DNA of 64,000 bases, taken from Planctomycetota bacterium. Its GTDB lineage: Bacteria > Planctomycetota > Phycisphaerae > Phycisphaerales > UBA1924. Below are positions 1 through 7,486 of this stretch, piece after piece. The number at the start of each line of letters is the position of its first letter. The first letter of the stretch is position 1. The stretch spans positions 1 through 64,000 of the forward strand of contig CAUJHH010000026.1 in assembly GCA_963204725.1 (NCBI GenBank), read 5' to 3'. The notes beneath the pieces were generated by a model. That model searched no databases. It was not told where the DNA came from and worked only from the letters and a program-made list of their open reading frames with translations. Both the position numbers and the translations under genes were made by a program.

Positions 1-188
1 GGGGCTTCGGTCCGCTGAGGTTTCGCGATCGCCGCGGCGGGCGATCGCGAGTGGTAGAGCGCGGAGAGCGCCAGTCGGATGAACCGACTGGCTTGCGAGT
101 GAAGAGAGAGCCGGGGCCTTCGGCCCGCTCCACCAAGGAAGTGCTGCGCGGGGACTGCACCTGAGCCTGCGGTATCAGCCTAGCTGTT
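1..188. other. Non-coding stretch with three strong hairpins
   Basis: No convincing reading frame is seen here. Three potential stem-loops follow one another: 23-50 (11 bp stem around a GCGGCG loop), 71-91 (8 bp stem CCAGTCGG/CCGACTGG, 5-nt loop) and 114-126 (GGGCC-TTC-GGCCC). The text after the third ends in GCTCCACCA at 125-133, which recalls the 3' end of a tRNA or tmRNA, but no T-arm (TTCRA loop) precedes it. It may be the 3' part of a structured RNA or mRNA that begins outside the window. I do not recognise a family. Confidence 0.35.
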
Positions 189-235
189 TCAGCATCGCCG
201 TTGGGAGTTCGACTCGCGCCCGACCCGGCGCCTGA

Positions 236-835
236 TCATGCCGCGCGATCCGCTTCCACCCTCCCCCGCTCCACCACCCACATCGCCATCTCCTTGGCCA
301 TCCGCGCGGGCGCGCCGGGATCCGTCTCCCACGCGCGGGCGATCACATGCGCCGAGACGATCGCTCCCTCGATCAGGATCACGATCTGTTCCGCCGCACG
401 CTCCGGGTCGGCGCAGTTGAGGTCTTCGCAGAGGGATCGCACGTATCGCATGATCTCGAGCTTGTGGTCGGCGGCGATGCGTCGGGGCGCGGAGGCGGGG
501 TCGTCGAATTCCGCCGCAGCGTTGATGAACATGCAGCCACAGAAGTCGTCTCCCTTGAACCACTGTTCGTGGAAGTCGAAAACCGCCAGGAGACGATCGC
601 GGGCGTCTGGCCCCTTCGCTTCCACAAACTCCATCATGCCGGAGCGGAAGACCTCGTCGCGGTGGCGGAGTGCGGCGAGGATCAGATCGTCCTTGGACTT
701 GAAGTGGTTGTACAGGGTCATGCGGCTGATGCCGCTCTCTTGCAAGATCCGCTCTAAGCCACTGGCGTGAAATCCGTTGCGATAAAAGACCCGCGTTGCG
801 GCATCGACCAGCTCTTGCTTGCGACTCGGAGGCAT
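236..835 (-). CDS. TetR/AcrR family transcriptional regulator
   Basis: A 199-residue protein with the classic TetR layout. Residues 1-60 form the DNA-binding domain (MPPSRKQELVDAATRVFYRN followed by the helix-turn-helix GISRMTLYNHFKSKDDLILA), and a helical ligand-binding and dimerisation domain follows. The frame stays open further upstream, but the ATG at 835 is preferred: AGGAG lies 8 nt before it and the N-terminus then matches the family. The gene is divergent from the hydrolase operon at 1119. Two near-identical inverted repeats lie in the intergenic region, so it probably represses itself and the operon. The ligand is unknown; neighbours suggest a small reactive organic compound. Confidence 0.9.
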   Translation of the reverse strand: MPPSRKQELVDAATRVFYRNGFHASGLERILQESGISRMTLYNHFKSKDDLILAALRHRDEVFRSGMMEFVEAKGPDARDRLLAVFDFHEQWFKGDDFCGCMFINAAAEFDDPASAPRRIAADHKLEIMRYVRSLCEDLNCADPERAAEQIVILIEGAIVSAHVIARAWETDPGAPARMAKEMAMWVVERGRVEADRAA

Positions 836-872
836 TTGCCACACTCCTTGTATCTCGTACCACATGATTCCA

Positions 873-890
873 ATACTGACTGAACAGTAT
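873..890. promoter_or_regulatory. Probable TetR operator, proximal to the regulator
   Basis: Perfect inverted repeat ATACTG-ACTGAA-CAGTAT, 38 nt upstream of the regulator's start codon. It matches the second site at 1001-1018 in both arms and in most of the spacer. Such symmetric sites between a TetR gene and a divergent operon are usually its operators. Binding is inferred. Confidence 0.7.
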
Positions 891-1000
891 ATCACGAATC
901 CGAACTCCACGCGAGCCATTACGTTCGGATCGCGTACGGCTCAGCTACGCTTCGAGTCTTTTCTCGCATGTAGTGGAAACCAAAGCTGGTGCACGCCATC

Positions 1001-1018
1001 ATACTGACTGATCGGTAT
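1001..1018. promoter_or_regulatory. Probable TetR operator, proximal to the hydrolase operon
   Basis: Inverted repeat ATACTG-ACTGAT-CGGTAT with one arm mismatch; with flanks it reads C-ATACTG...CGGTAT-G. It shares ATACTGACTGA with the site at 873 and lies about 100 nt before the operon's GTG start, where it could block RNA polymerase. An AT-rich GGATATATAG immediately follows and may belong to the promoter. Confidence 0.7.
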
Positions 1019-1118
1019 GGATATATAGAGCGGCCAGTCCCGTGGTGAATGACCGCGAATCCGACCCCGACACGCCTTGAAAAGGCATCTTCCCGTCAGC
1101 CAAGCCAGGAGATCCCAA

Positions 1119-2204
1119 GTGCCAGACTCGAACCGTCAGCCAGAAGTCAGCGTCACGGCGATCCGCACCGATCGCTCGCTTCGGACCCGGGCGCTGGGCC
1201 GGCTGCTGCTCGCCTCCGGTCTCGCGGCGGGACTCGGTCTCACCCTCCTCGCGAGCGCCGTGGCGAGCGAGCATCCCGCGCAGGACGCGAGCACCATCGC
1301 GTCGAACGAAGCTCCGTCCTCGACGGAGACCCGCGTCCACTACCGCACCGTCAAGGTTGAGGGCCTCAACATCTTTTACCGCGAGGCGGGCCCGAAGGAC
1401 GCGCCGACGATTCTCCTCCTCCACGGCTTTCCGACCTCGTCGCACATGTTCCGCAACCTGATCGACGACCTCTCGGACAGATACCACGTCATCGCCCCGG
1501 ACTACCCCGGCTTCGGGCAGAGCGACATGCCGCTCGTTGATGAGTTCGAGTACTCCTTCGACAACCTTGCGAGCATCGTGGATGGGTTCACCGTCGAGGT
1601 CGGCCTGACGCGGTTCGCGGTCTACCTGCAGGATTATGGCGCACCGATCGGCTTCCGCATCGCCGCCGCCCACCCCGAGCGCATCACCGGCCTCATCATC
1701 CAGAACGGCAACGCCTACATTGAGGGCCTCGAGACGTTCTGGGATCCGATCAAGGCGTACTGGGCGGCCCCTTCCTCATCGGAGCGTCGCGAGCAGCTCG
1801 CCGGGTTCCTCGCGCTTGACGCCACGAAGTGGCAATGGACACACGGCACGCAGGATCCGACGACAATAAGCCCCGACACCTGGACCATCGATCAGGTCGG
1901 ACTCGATCGTCCGGGCAACAAGGAGATCCAGCTCCAGCTCTTCCTCTCCTACTCGACCAATCCGCCGCTCTACCCCGTGTGGCAGGACTATTTCCGCACG
2001 CACCAACCCCCGGCGCTCATCGTCTGGGGAAAGAACGACCAGATCTTCCCCGCTTCCGGCGCGGAGCCCTACAAGCGCGACCTGAGGAACCTCGACTTCA
2101 ACCTGCTCAACACCGGCCACTTCGCACTCGAAGAGGAGGGCGCCGAGATCGCGGCACGCATCCGGACGTTCATGGCCGAACGCGTTTCGCCGACACTTCG
2201 CTGA
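1119..2204 (+). CDS. Exported alpha/beta hydrolase (epoxide hydrolase / haloalkane dehalogenase-like)
   Basis: A 361-residue protein. The GTG at 1119 is chosen because AGGAG lies 7 nt upstream; a TTG at 1077 is possible but has no such site. An N-terminal basic stretch and hydrophobic helix (about residues 15-45, ending near ASAVAS) form a signal peptide or anchor. The fold shows the oxyanion motif [10 protein letters not shown], a nucleophile elbow LQDYGAPIG with Asp172 where serine hydrolases have Ser, an acid at Asp307 (WGKNDQIF) and His334 ([10 protein letters not shown]). An Asp nucleophile is typical of epoxide hydrolases and haloalkane dehalogenases; the true substrate is unknown. It heads an operon with the AhpD-like and DUF1348 genes, probably under the divergent TetR protein. 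Confidence 0.88.
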   Translation: MPDSNRQPEVSVTAIRTDRSLRTRALGRLLLASGLAAGLGLTLLASAVASEHPAQDASTIASNEAPSSTETRVHYRTVKVEGLNIFYREAGPKDAPTILLLHGFPTSSHMFRNLIDDLSDRYHVIAPDYPGFGQSDMPLVDEFEYSFDNLASIVDGFTVEVGLTRFAVYLQDYGAPIGFRIAAAHPERITGLIIQNGNAYIEGLETFWDPIKAYWAAPSSSERREQLAGFLALDATKWQWTHGTQDPTTISPDTWTIDQVGLDRPGNKEIQLQLFLSYSTNPPLYPVWQDYFRTHQPPALIVWGKNDQIFPASGAEPYKRDLRNLDFNLLNTGHFALEEEGAEIAARIRTFMAERVSPTLR

Positions 2205-2291
2205 TGCCCGAACGCAATCCACAGGCCCCCGCCCCTCGCTTGCCTTCGCAAGCCTCGAACCACACACGTTTCCCAACCAAGGAGTCCATTC

Positions 2292-2846
2292 ATGGCACGT
2301 CTCCCGATCCAGAGCGTCGAGTCCGCAACCGGCAGCAATCAGGTCATCTTCGCCGCCTTGCAGAAGGGACTCGGCATGGTTCCCAACATGGCGAGGGTCA
2401 TGGCCAACTCGCCAGCCGTTCTTCAATCCTGGGTGCAGTTCAACACCGCGATGGGATCCGCGAAGCTCTCGGCTCAGATCCGCGAGCAGATCGCGCTACT
2501 GACCGCCCAGACCAACGCCTGCAACTACTGCCTGTCGGCCCACTCGGCGCTCGGCAAGATGGCGGGACTGAACCAGGCCCAGATCGACGACGCTCGCTCG
2601 CTTGAATCCAAGGACCCGAAGACCTTCGCCGCGCTGAAGTTTGCCAAGTCCGTCCTCGACCGGCGGGGTGGCGTTGTCGAGAGTGATCTCAAGGCCGTCC
2701 GTGGCGCGGGCTTCTCCGACGGGGAGATCGCCGAGATCGTCGCCTCCGTCGCGCTCAACGTCTTCACGAACTTCTTCAACCGGGCATTCGACGTCGATGT
2801 CGACTTCCCGCTGGTCGAGGCCGAAGCGCACGCCTCCGCCCGCTGA
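2292..2846 (+). CDS. AhpD-like / carboxymuconolactone decarboxylase family protein
   Basis: A 184-residue helical protein with the AhpD-type redox motif [10 protein letters not shown] (Cys77, Cys80, His84). In this family the Cys pair supports peroxidase or disulfide-relay activity, so a peroxidase-like role is more likely than lactone decarboxylation. AAGGAG precedes the ATG by 7 nt. It is the second gene of the TetR-controlled operon, 87 nt after the hydrolase. The association of such proteins with a hydrolase and a TetR regulator suggests a response to organic hydroperoxides or electrophiles, which is inference. Confidence 0.88.
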   Translation: MARLPIQSVESATGSNQVIFAALQKGLGMVPNMARVMANSPAVLQSWVQFNTAMGSAKLSAQIREQIALLTAQTNACNYCLSAHSALGKMAGLNQAQIDDARSLESKDPKTFAALKFAKSVLDRRGGVVESDLKAVRGAGFSDGEIAEIVASVALNVFTNFFNRAFDVDVDFPLVEAEAHASAR

Positions 2847-2866
2847 GCACGAGTCCATTCCATCCT

Positions 2867-2888
2867 CCCGTGCGCGAGAGCGCACGGG
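2867..2888 (+). other. Intergenic hairpin within the operon
   Basis: A perfect 8-bp stem CCCGTGCG/CGCACGGG with loop CGAGAG between the AhpD-like and DUF1348 genes. Only a short GTTT follows, so it is not a textbook terminator. It may stabilise the 3' end of the upstream message or cause partial termination. Confidence 0.45.
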
Positions 2889-2940
2889 TGGGGTTTCGAT
2901 TCTCACCCGCGATCCCGCACCGCCAACCAAGGAGCGACGC

Positions 2941-3432
2941 GTGCTGCAAGCCCCATCCCTCAGGCCGCCGTTCACGCGTGAAACCGCGCTCGCCAAGGTG
3001 AAGGCTGCCGAGGACGCGTGGAACAGCCGCGACCCGGAGCGGATCGCGCTGGCGTACTCGGTCGACAGCGAGTGGCGTAATCGCACGACGTTCATCAGCG
3101 GGCGGGGCCAGATCCGCGAGTTTCTGCGTGGCAAGTGGGAGCGGGAGCTCGACTATCGGCTCGCCAAGGAGCTCTGGGGGTTCCTCAACAATCGCATGGC
3201 CGTCCGCTTCCAGTACGAGTATCGCGACCCTTCCGGCAAGTGGCATCGTGCCTACGGCAACGAGCTTTGGGAGTTCGACGACGAGGGCCTGATGCGCCGG
3301 CGCGAGGCGAGCATCAACGACCTGCCGATCCTGGAGCGTGATCGCCGGTTTCGATGGGATGCGCCGGGGCCAAGACCCGATGGCGCGCCGGGCGTGGAGC
3401 GGCCGAACGATTCGCCGCTGATGCATCCCTGA
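2941..3432 (+). CDS. DUF1348 (NTF2-like) family protein
   Basis: A 163-residue protein that closely follows the DUF1348 pattern: [17 protein letters not shown] near the start, [26 protein letters not shown], a [20 protein letters not shown] stretch and INDLPI near the end. These are NTF2-like alpha+beta cone folds of unknown activity, often encoded beside oxidoreductases and TetR regulators. The GTG at 2941 has AAGGAG 6 nt upstream. The open frame extends further 5' but there only shadows the preceding gene. The final 20 or so residues are variable and Pro-rich. Third and last gene of the TetR-linked operon. Confidence 0.88.
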   Translation: MLQAPSLRPPFTRETALAKVKAAEDAWNSRDPERIALAYSVDSEWRNRTTFISGRGQIREFLRGKWERELDYRLAKELWGFLNNRMAVRFQYEYRDPSGKWHRAYGNELWEFDDEGLMRRREASINDLPILERDRRFRWDAPGPRPDGAPGVERPNDSPLMHP

Positions 3433-3460
3433 CGCGGCCGTGCATTCTCGCGTGCGCGCA

Positions 3461-4100
3461 TCACGCCAAGCTCGGAATCGACTCATCCGACGACGAGCCA
3501 CCGGACGAGCCGAGCACGCCTGCCGCTCGCGCTCTCAACTTCATGAACCCCTCGCGCCGCGCTCGAATCGCGTCCTCGTCGTAGAGGCGCGTCGCCAGTT
3601 CGAGGAACCCACGTTCGAGCCGCTCCACACTCATGCCCTTGGGCACGATGTTCACATCCAGCAGCGTGCACCGCTCCCACGCGCCCGGCTCGACGATTCG
3701 TCCCTCCGCCAACAGACGCTCGTACATCGGCGTGCCGGGGAAGGCGGTGGGCACCGTGATCTGCACGTCGTAGAGGGAGGTCTGCATCGCAAAGTCGAAG
3801 ACCGAGTCGAAGACGCTCTCTGTGTGGCCGTCGAGCCCAACGATGAAACACCCGTTGACCGTGATCCCGTGCGACTGGATCGTCCGCACCGCGTGCTCGT
3901 ACCGCGGCAACTGCCGCAGCTTCCAGTTCCGGCGCATCTCCAGCCGATCGAGCCCCGCATCCGTCGGGCTCTCCAACCCCACCAGCACCTGGCGGCAGCC
4001 CGCCTCACGCATCGCTCGGAGGAGCTCCTCGTCTTCCGCGATCGACACATCACACTCCGTAAACCACGGAACTTCTTCATGTCGCTCCGTCGCAGCCCTC
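3461..4100 (-). pseudogene. C-terminal fragment of a B12-type radical SAM protein
   Basis: The recognisable part (from about 4066 down) is the second half of a radical SAM TIM barrel plus the DUF4070-like tail: PWFTECDVSIAEDEELL, CRQVLVGLESPTDAGLDRL, GCFIVGLDGHTESVFDSV, VPTAFPGTPMYERLLAEGR and a helical C-terminus. The cobalamin-binding N-terminal domain and the CxxxCxxC iron-sulfur motif, both essential in this family, are missing. Upstream the frame runs into the DUF1444 gene. A GTG overlaps that gene's TGA (GTGA at 4098-4101), so a roughly 210-residue fragment could be translated, but it could not bind the cluster. I read it as the remnant of a gene cut at its 5' half. No N-terminal half is found elsewhere in the window. 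Confidence 0.7.
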
Positions 4101-4917
4101 ACGCCGCCTCGGACTCGCTCGATTCGGAGTGGTCTTCGGTGCCCGCCACGCCGTCGCGCGTCACCACGAAGAAGCTCGAGGTGATCGGGTAGGGAAGGCG
4201 CCTGTAGTCCTGCTCCACGCGGCTCTTCAGGCGTTCGAGGAAGGGCTTGGGCTCGGCGGTCATGGCGACGAACATGTCGCGGCTGGGCGTCGCCACCAGG
4301 AAGTCGCGTCCGAGCTGCGGCGCGAGCTTCTTGTAGATGGAGCTCATGAGCAGGCGGGCGGCGTCGTATCCGTCCTGGTTGGAGAGGATCGCGGCGCGGC
4401 CGCCGTCCTTGGACTGGATCAACTGCACGTGCAGATCGGGGGCGTAGGTGTCGAGGTTCTCGCGCGAGATCTCTTCCAGATCCTCCGGCGTGATCCCCCA
4501 CTGCACCATCTGCTCGGTGGTGATGCTGACGGTCATGTTGGGCAGGTCGGTCACGAAGACGACGACCGTGTTGTTGACGAACGGCACGTGCGCGACGAGC
4601 TCGCGATTCAGGTGCTCGAAGATCGAGTCGGGCTGGATGCGCGGCATGATGCGCTCTCGAGCGAGTTCGAAGGGCAGGTCGACGGCCTGCAGGGCGTCGC
4701 CCTCGAAGAGCTGCTCGATGTAGTGCTCGACGATGTCGATCCCGCGTTCGGGCTCGCGCTGCACCATGCGGTACAGGTTGTCGAGGTCCAGGCGCCGACC
4801 GTTCACGATCAATTCCGACGGGCTTGTCAGCAGCACGGAGTACTCCGGCTGCTTGTTCCGCAGAATGGTCACGACCTGTTCAGCGAACGCGTGTGGCTCA
4901 AGCGGCATCCCGGCCAT
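4099..4917 (-). CDS. DUF1444 (YtpQ-like) family protein
   Basis: A 272-residue soluble protein that resembles the DUF1444 family of unknown function (Bacillus YtpQ): LTSPSELIVNGRRLDLDNLY near residue 35, ARERIMPRIQP, HVPFVNNTVVVFVTDLPN mid-protein, then a conserved GRDFLVATPSRDMFVAM block and PITSSFFVVTRDGV near the end. No signal peptide or membrane segment. GAGAGG lies upstream of the ATG. It ends in a Glu/Ser-rich tail directly abutting the truncated radical SAM fragment. It is divergent from acpP, with a 427-nt intergenic region. The biochemical role is unknown. Confidence 0.8.
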   Translation of the reverse strand: MAGMPLEPHAFAEQVVTILRNKQPEYSVLLTSPSELIVNGRRLDLDNLYRMVQREPERGIDIVEHYIEQLFEGDALQAVDLPFELARERIMPRIQPDSIFEHLNRELVAHVPFVNNTVVVFVTDLPNMTVSITTEQMVQWGITPEDLEEISRENLDTYAPDLHVQLIQSKDGGRAAILSNQDGYDAARLLMSSIYKKLAPQLGRDFLVATPSRDMFVAMTAEPKPFLERLKSRVEQDYRRLPYPITSSFFVVTRDGVAGTEDHSESSESEAA

Positions 4918-5344
4918 GGCAGCGTGTCCCTCTCAGGAACCCGGCCGATCCGAATCGATGCGACGCTCCCCTCGCGCCTCGACCCGGCCGTCCTCAGGCC
5001 CGGGTCTTCCTTCGTCATCCATACGGTCCGGCTGGATCGGCAGTTCTGGCGAGCGCCGGGGTAATGGGGTGGGTTGGCCCCCTTGGCCACTCAATCGTCG
5101 TAACCCCCCGCGATCTGCGCAGGGTTTGCGCTGCGTCACGGATCTAAGTCCAATCGCTCAATGCACTTGGACGAACGAGCGCCAGCGGTGTGGCACCGGT
5201 TTCGGTGTCTCTTCAGAGGGAGCAGATCGGATCGAAAGGGGTAGTTGGCGATCGAAGGTGTCACGGGTACAATCCACGCTTTCGTGGGTCTGATACTCCG
5301 TCTCAACCGACGGGCCACGATCTGTCCTTTGGGAGATCAATGCC
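4918..5344. other. Divergent intergenic region between the DUF1444 gene and acpP
   Basis: About 430 nt without a supported gene. The acpP-proximal third holds the promoter described at 5245-5273. The rest shows no clear protein or RNA. It is where the missing N-terminal half of the radical SAM gene might have been expected, but no such coding is visible on either strand. Confidence 0.5.
5245..5273 (+). promoter_or_regulatory. Sigma-70-type promoter for acpP-fabF
   Basis: TTGGCG (5245-5250) and TACAAT (5268-5273) are separated by exactly 17 nt, close to consensus in an otherwise GC-rich region. Transcription would start near 5280, giving a leader of about 65 nt before the acpP GTG. Confidence 0.65.
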
Positions 5345-5593
5345 GTGACTGAGCAGGAAATCGAATCGAAGGTGATCGAGATCGTGGCCGAGCAGCTTGG
5401 CGCCGACAAGGCCAAGATCAGCCGCGAGACGCGGTTTGTGGACGACCTCAACGCCGACTCTCTCGACACCGTCGAACTGGTCATGGAGTTTGAGGACGAG
5501 TTCGAGACCTCGATCCCGGACGAGCAGGCCGAGAAGATCAAGACCGTTGGTCAGGCGATCGAGTTCATCAAGCAGGCGCACGGGATCGCTTGA
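5345..5593 (+). CDS. acpP: Acyl carrier protein
   Basis: An 82-residue acidic helical protein carrying the phosphopantetheine site [20 protein letters not shown], with Ser39 as the attachment residue. It carries growing acyl chains in type II fatty acid synthesis in the cytoplasm. It starts with GTG; GGGAG lies upstream. An ATG-CCG-TGA mini-frame (5340-5348) overlaps the GTG start, so ribosomes could begin at either codon. It is followed after 59 nt by fabF, the classic pairing, and both are probably transcribed from the promoter at 5245. Confidence 0.97.
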   Translation: MTEQEIESKVIEIVAEQLGADKAKISRETRFVDDLNADSLDTVELVMEFEDEFETSIPDEQAEKIKTVGQAIEFIKQAHGIA

Positions 5594-5652
5594 TCCCGGG
5601 CGAGGCGTCGGCGCAGTGACCGCAGGCGCAGACGCGAGTACCGGCCAAGATC

Positions 5653-6930
5653 ATGGATAACTCCAGCCGCCGCATCGTCATCACCGGCACCGGCGCCATC
5701 ACCAACCTCGGCGCGAACGCGCGTCAGACGTGGGATGCCATGCGCAACGGTCGCTCCGGCATCTCTCTGCTGGGTGGGCCCGACTTCGACCAGTACCCCG
5801 GGAAGTGGACCGTCACGGCGGCGGGTCAGGTCAAGCTTGGCGATACCGCGTCGATGGTCGATCCGCGCGAGGCCAAGCGTCTGGACCGGTTCACGCTCCT
5901 GGCGTTGCTGGCGGCGCACGAGGCCGTTGCCAGCTCGGGGATCGACTTTGCGAAGGAAGACCCGGAACGCTGCGGCGTCATCGTCGGGTCCGGCATCGGC
6001 GGCATCAAGACAATCGAAGAGGGTGTCATCACGATGGTGCAGCGCGGGCCTGATCGCCTGTCGCCGTTCACCGTGCCGCGCCTGATGGTCAACGCGGCCA
6101 CCGGCAACATTTCCATCCGCTACGGGCTCCAGGGCCCGGCGGGCGCTCACGCGACGGCCTGTGCATCGAGCGGGCACGCCTTCGGCGACGCGATGGGCTG
6201 GCTGCGACGCGGGCGTGCGGACGTGATCGTGTGCGGCGGCGCCGAGGCGGCCGTGACGCCGCTTTGTGTCGGCGCGTTCATGACGCTGAAGGCTCTCTCC
6301 GGCCGCTCGGATGATCCGACCAAGGCGAGCCGGCCGTTCGATCGGCAGCGCGACGGATTCGTGCTCGCCGAGGGCGCGGCGATGTTCGTGCTGGAGACCG
6401 AGGAGCACGCGAAGAAGCGCGGCGCGACGATCTTCGCGGAGCTTGTCGGGTACGGCAACAGCTCCGACGCGAGCCACATCACGGCTCCGGACAGCGAGGG
6501 GCGCGGCGCGGGGCGCTCGATGCGCTGGGCTCTGGAAGACGCGGGCCTGAACGGCGACGACATCGGCTATGTCAATGCGCACGGCACCTCGACGCCGCTC
6601 GGCGACAAGGCCGAGGTGGCTGCGCTGCTCAATGTCTTCGGCTCGCACGCACGCCGCTCTGCCGGCGGCAAGCTGATGATGTCGTCCACCAAATCGATGC
6701 ACGGGCACGCGCTCGGCGCTTCGGGCGCGGTCGAGATGATCGCGTGCATGCACGCGGTGCGTGACGGTGTGATTGCCCCGACCATCAACCTCGAGAACCC
6801 AGATGAGGGCTTCGACGTTGACCTCGTTCCGAATGAGGCACGCGAGCGCTCGGTCCGCTACGCGATGAACAACACGTTCGGCTTCGGCGGCCACAACACC
6901 ACGCTGATTGTCGGCCGCTACGACGGCTGA
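5653..6930 (+). CDS. fabF: 3-oxoacyl-ACP synthase II
   Basis: A 425-residue condensing enzyme with the full Cys-His-His triad: Cys170 (ATACASSGHAFG), His310 (VNAHGTSTPLGDKAE) and His352 (KSMHGHALGASGAVE, with Lys347), and the C-terminal GFGGHNTTLI signature. It elongates acyl-ACP with malonyl-ACP. It sits 59 nt downstream of acpP, its substrate carrier, and is probably cotranscribed. The 3' end converges on the FliN-type gene; an imperfect hairpin at 6931-6950 (TCGATTTGTG/CACAATCGA) may separate the two messages. Confidence 0.97.
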   Translation: MDNSSRRIVITGTGAITNLGANARQTWDAMRNGRSGISLLGGPDFDQYPGKWTVTAAGQVKLGDTASMVDPREAKRLDRFTLLALLAAHEAVASSGIDFAKEDPERCGVIVGSGIGGIKTIEEGVITMVQRGPDRLSPFTVPRLMVNAATGNISIRYGLQGPAGAHATACASSGHAFGDAMGWLRRGRADVIVCGGAEAAVTPLCVGAFMTLKALSGRSDDPTKASRPFDRQRDGFVLAEGAAMFVLETEEHAKKRGATIFAELVGYGNSSDASHITAPDSEGRGAGRSMRWALEDAGLNGDDIGYVNAHGTSTPLGDKAEVAALLNVFGSHARRSAGGKLMMSSTKSMHGHALGASGAVEMIACMHAVRDGVIAPTINLENPDEGFDVDLVPNEARERSVRYAMNNTFGFGGHNTTLIVGRYDG

Positions 6931-6955
6931 TCGATTTGTGACACAATCGAACGGT

Positions 6956-7402
6956 TCAGAGTGACAGGGCCTCGTCCTCGGACATCGCGGCGATTCTCGC
7001 CTTGATGTCCCCGATGTAGGTGACACGAAGCCCGAAGTTCTCGCCGACCTTCACGGCCAGCCCGCTGCCGATCTGCTTGTTGTTGATCAACAGGTCGAGC
7101 TCATCCTCGGATCGCTTGTTGATCTCGATGATGGCCCCCGGGGTGAGAGCGAGCACGTCGACCATCCTCATCTGGCGTTCACCGACGCGAACGACGACGG
7201 GGACTTCGATCTGCAGCACCTGACTCTCAAGCACACCTGACATGGCCTTGGTTATCGGCTGGTTCGACGCTCGGGGTGAAGAGGAGGCGGATGAAGGTGC
7301 CTCTCCCCTGCGGGCCGTCGGCCCCGGTGAAGCCACTGAACCGTGCACAGGGGGCTCTGATTCATGGCCGTCGGGCTTGCATCGCCCCGCCTGACTCGTC
7401 AT
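6956..7402 (-). CDS. fliN: FliN-type SpoA domain protein
   Basis: The C-terminal 80 or so residues are a SpoA (FliM/FliN C-terminal) domain: VLQIEVPVVVRVGERQMRMV, LALTPGAIIEINK, LDLLINNKQIGSGLAVKVGE and FGLRVTYIG. In flagellated bacteria this domain forms the rotor C-ring. The N-terminal part is Ser/Pro/Ala-rich and not conserved, so the start is uncertain: 7402 gives 148 residues, while an ATG at 7243 (MSGVLESQ) would give a compact protein of about 95 residues. No other flagellar gene lies in the window. It could also serve a type III secretion-like or other rotor. Confidence 0.75.
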   Translation of the reverse strand: MTSQAGRCKPDGHESEPPVHGSVASPGPTARRGEAPSSASSSPRASNQPITKAMSGVLESQVLQIEVPVVVRVGERQMRMVDVLALTPGAIIEINKRSEDELDLLINNKQIGSGLAVKVGENFGLRVTYIGDIKARIAAMSEDEALSL

Positions 7403-7486
7403 GCTGGGACGTTCAGTCCCGCCCCTCCCCGGGGCGGATGCCACACCCCAGCACGTCTACCAGACGTCGACACGAGAGGAATCTCT

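Noticed and set aside
125-133. GCTCCACCA resembling a tRNA or tmRNA 3' end
   Set aside because: No T-loop, anticodon arm or tag peptide frame could be found around it.
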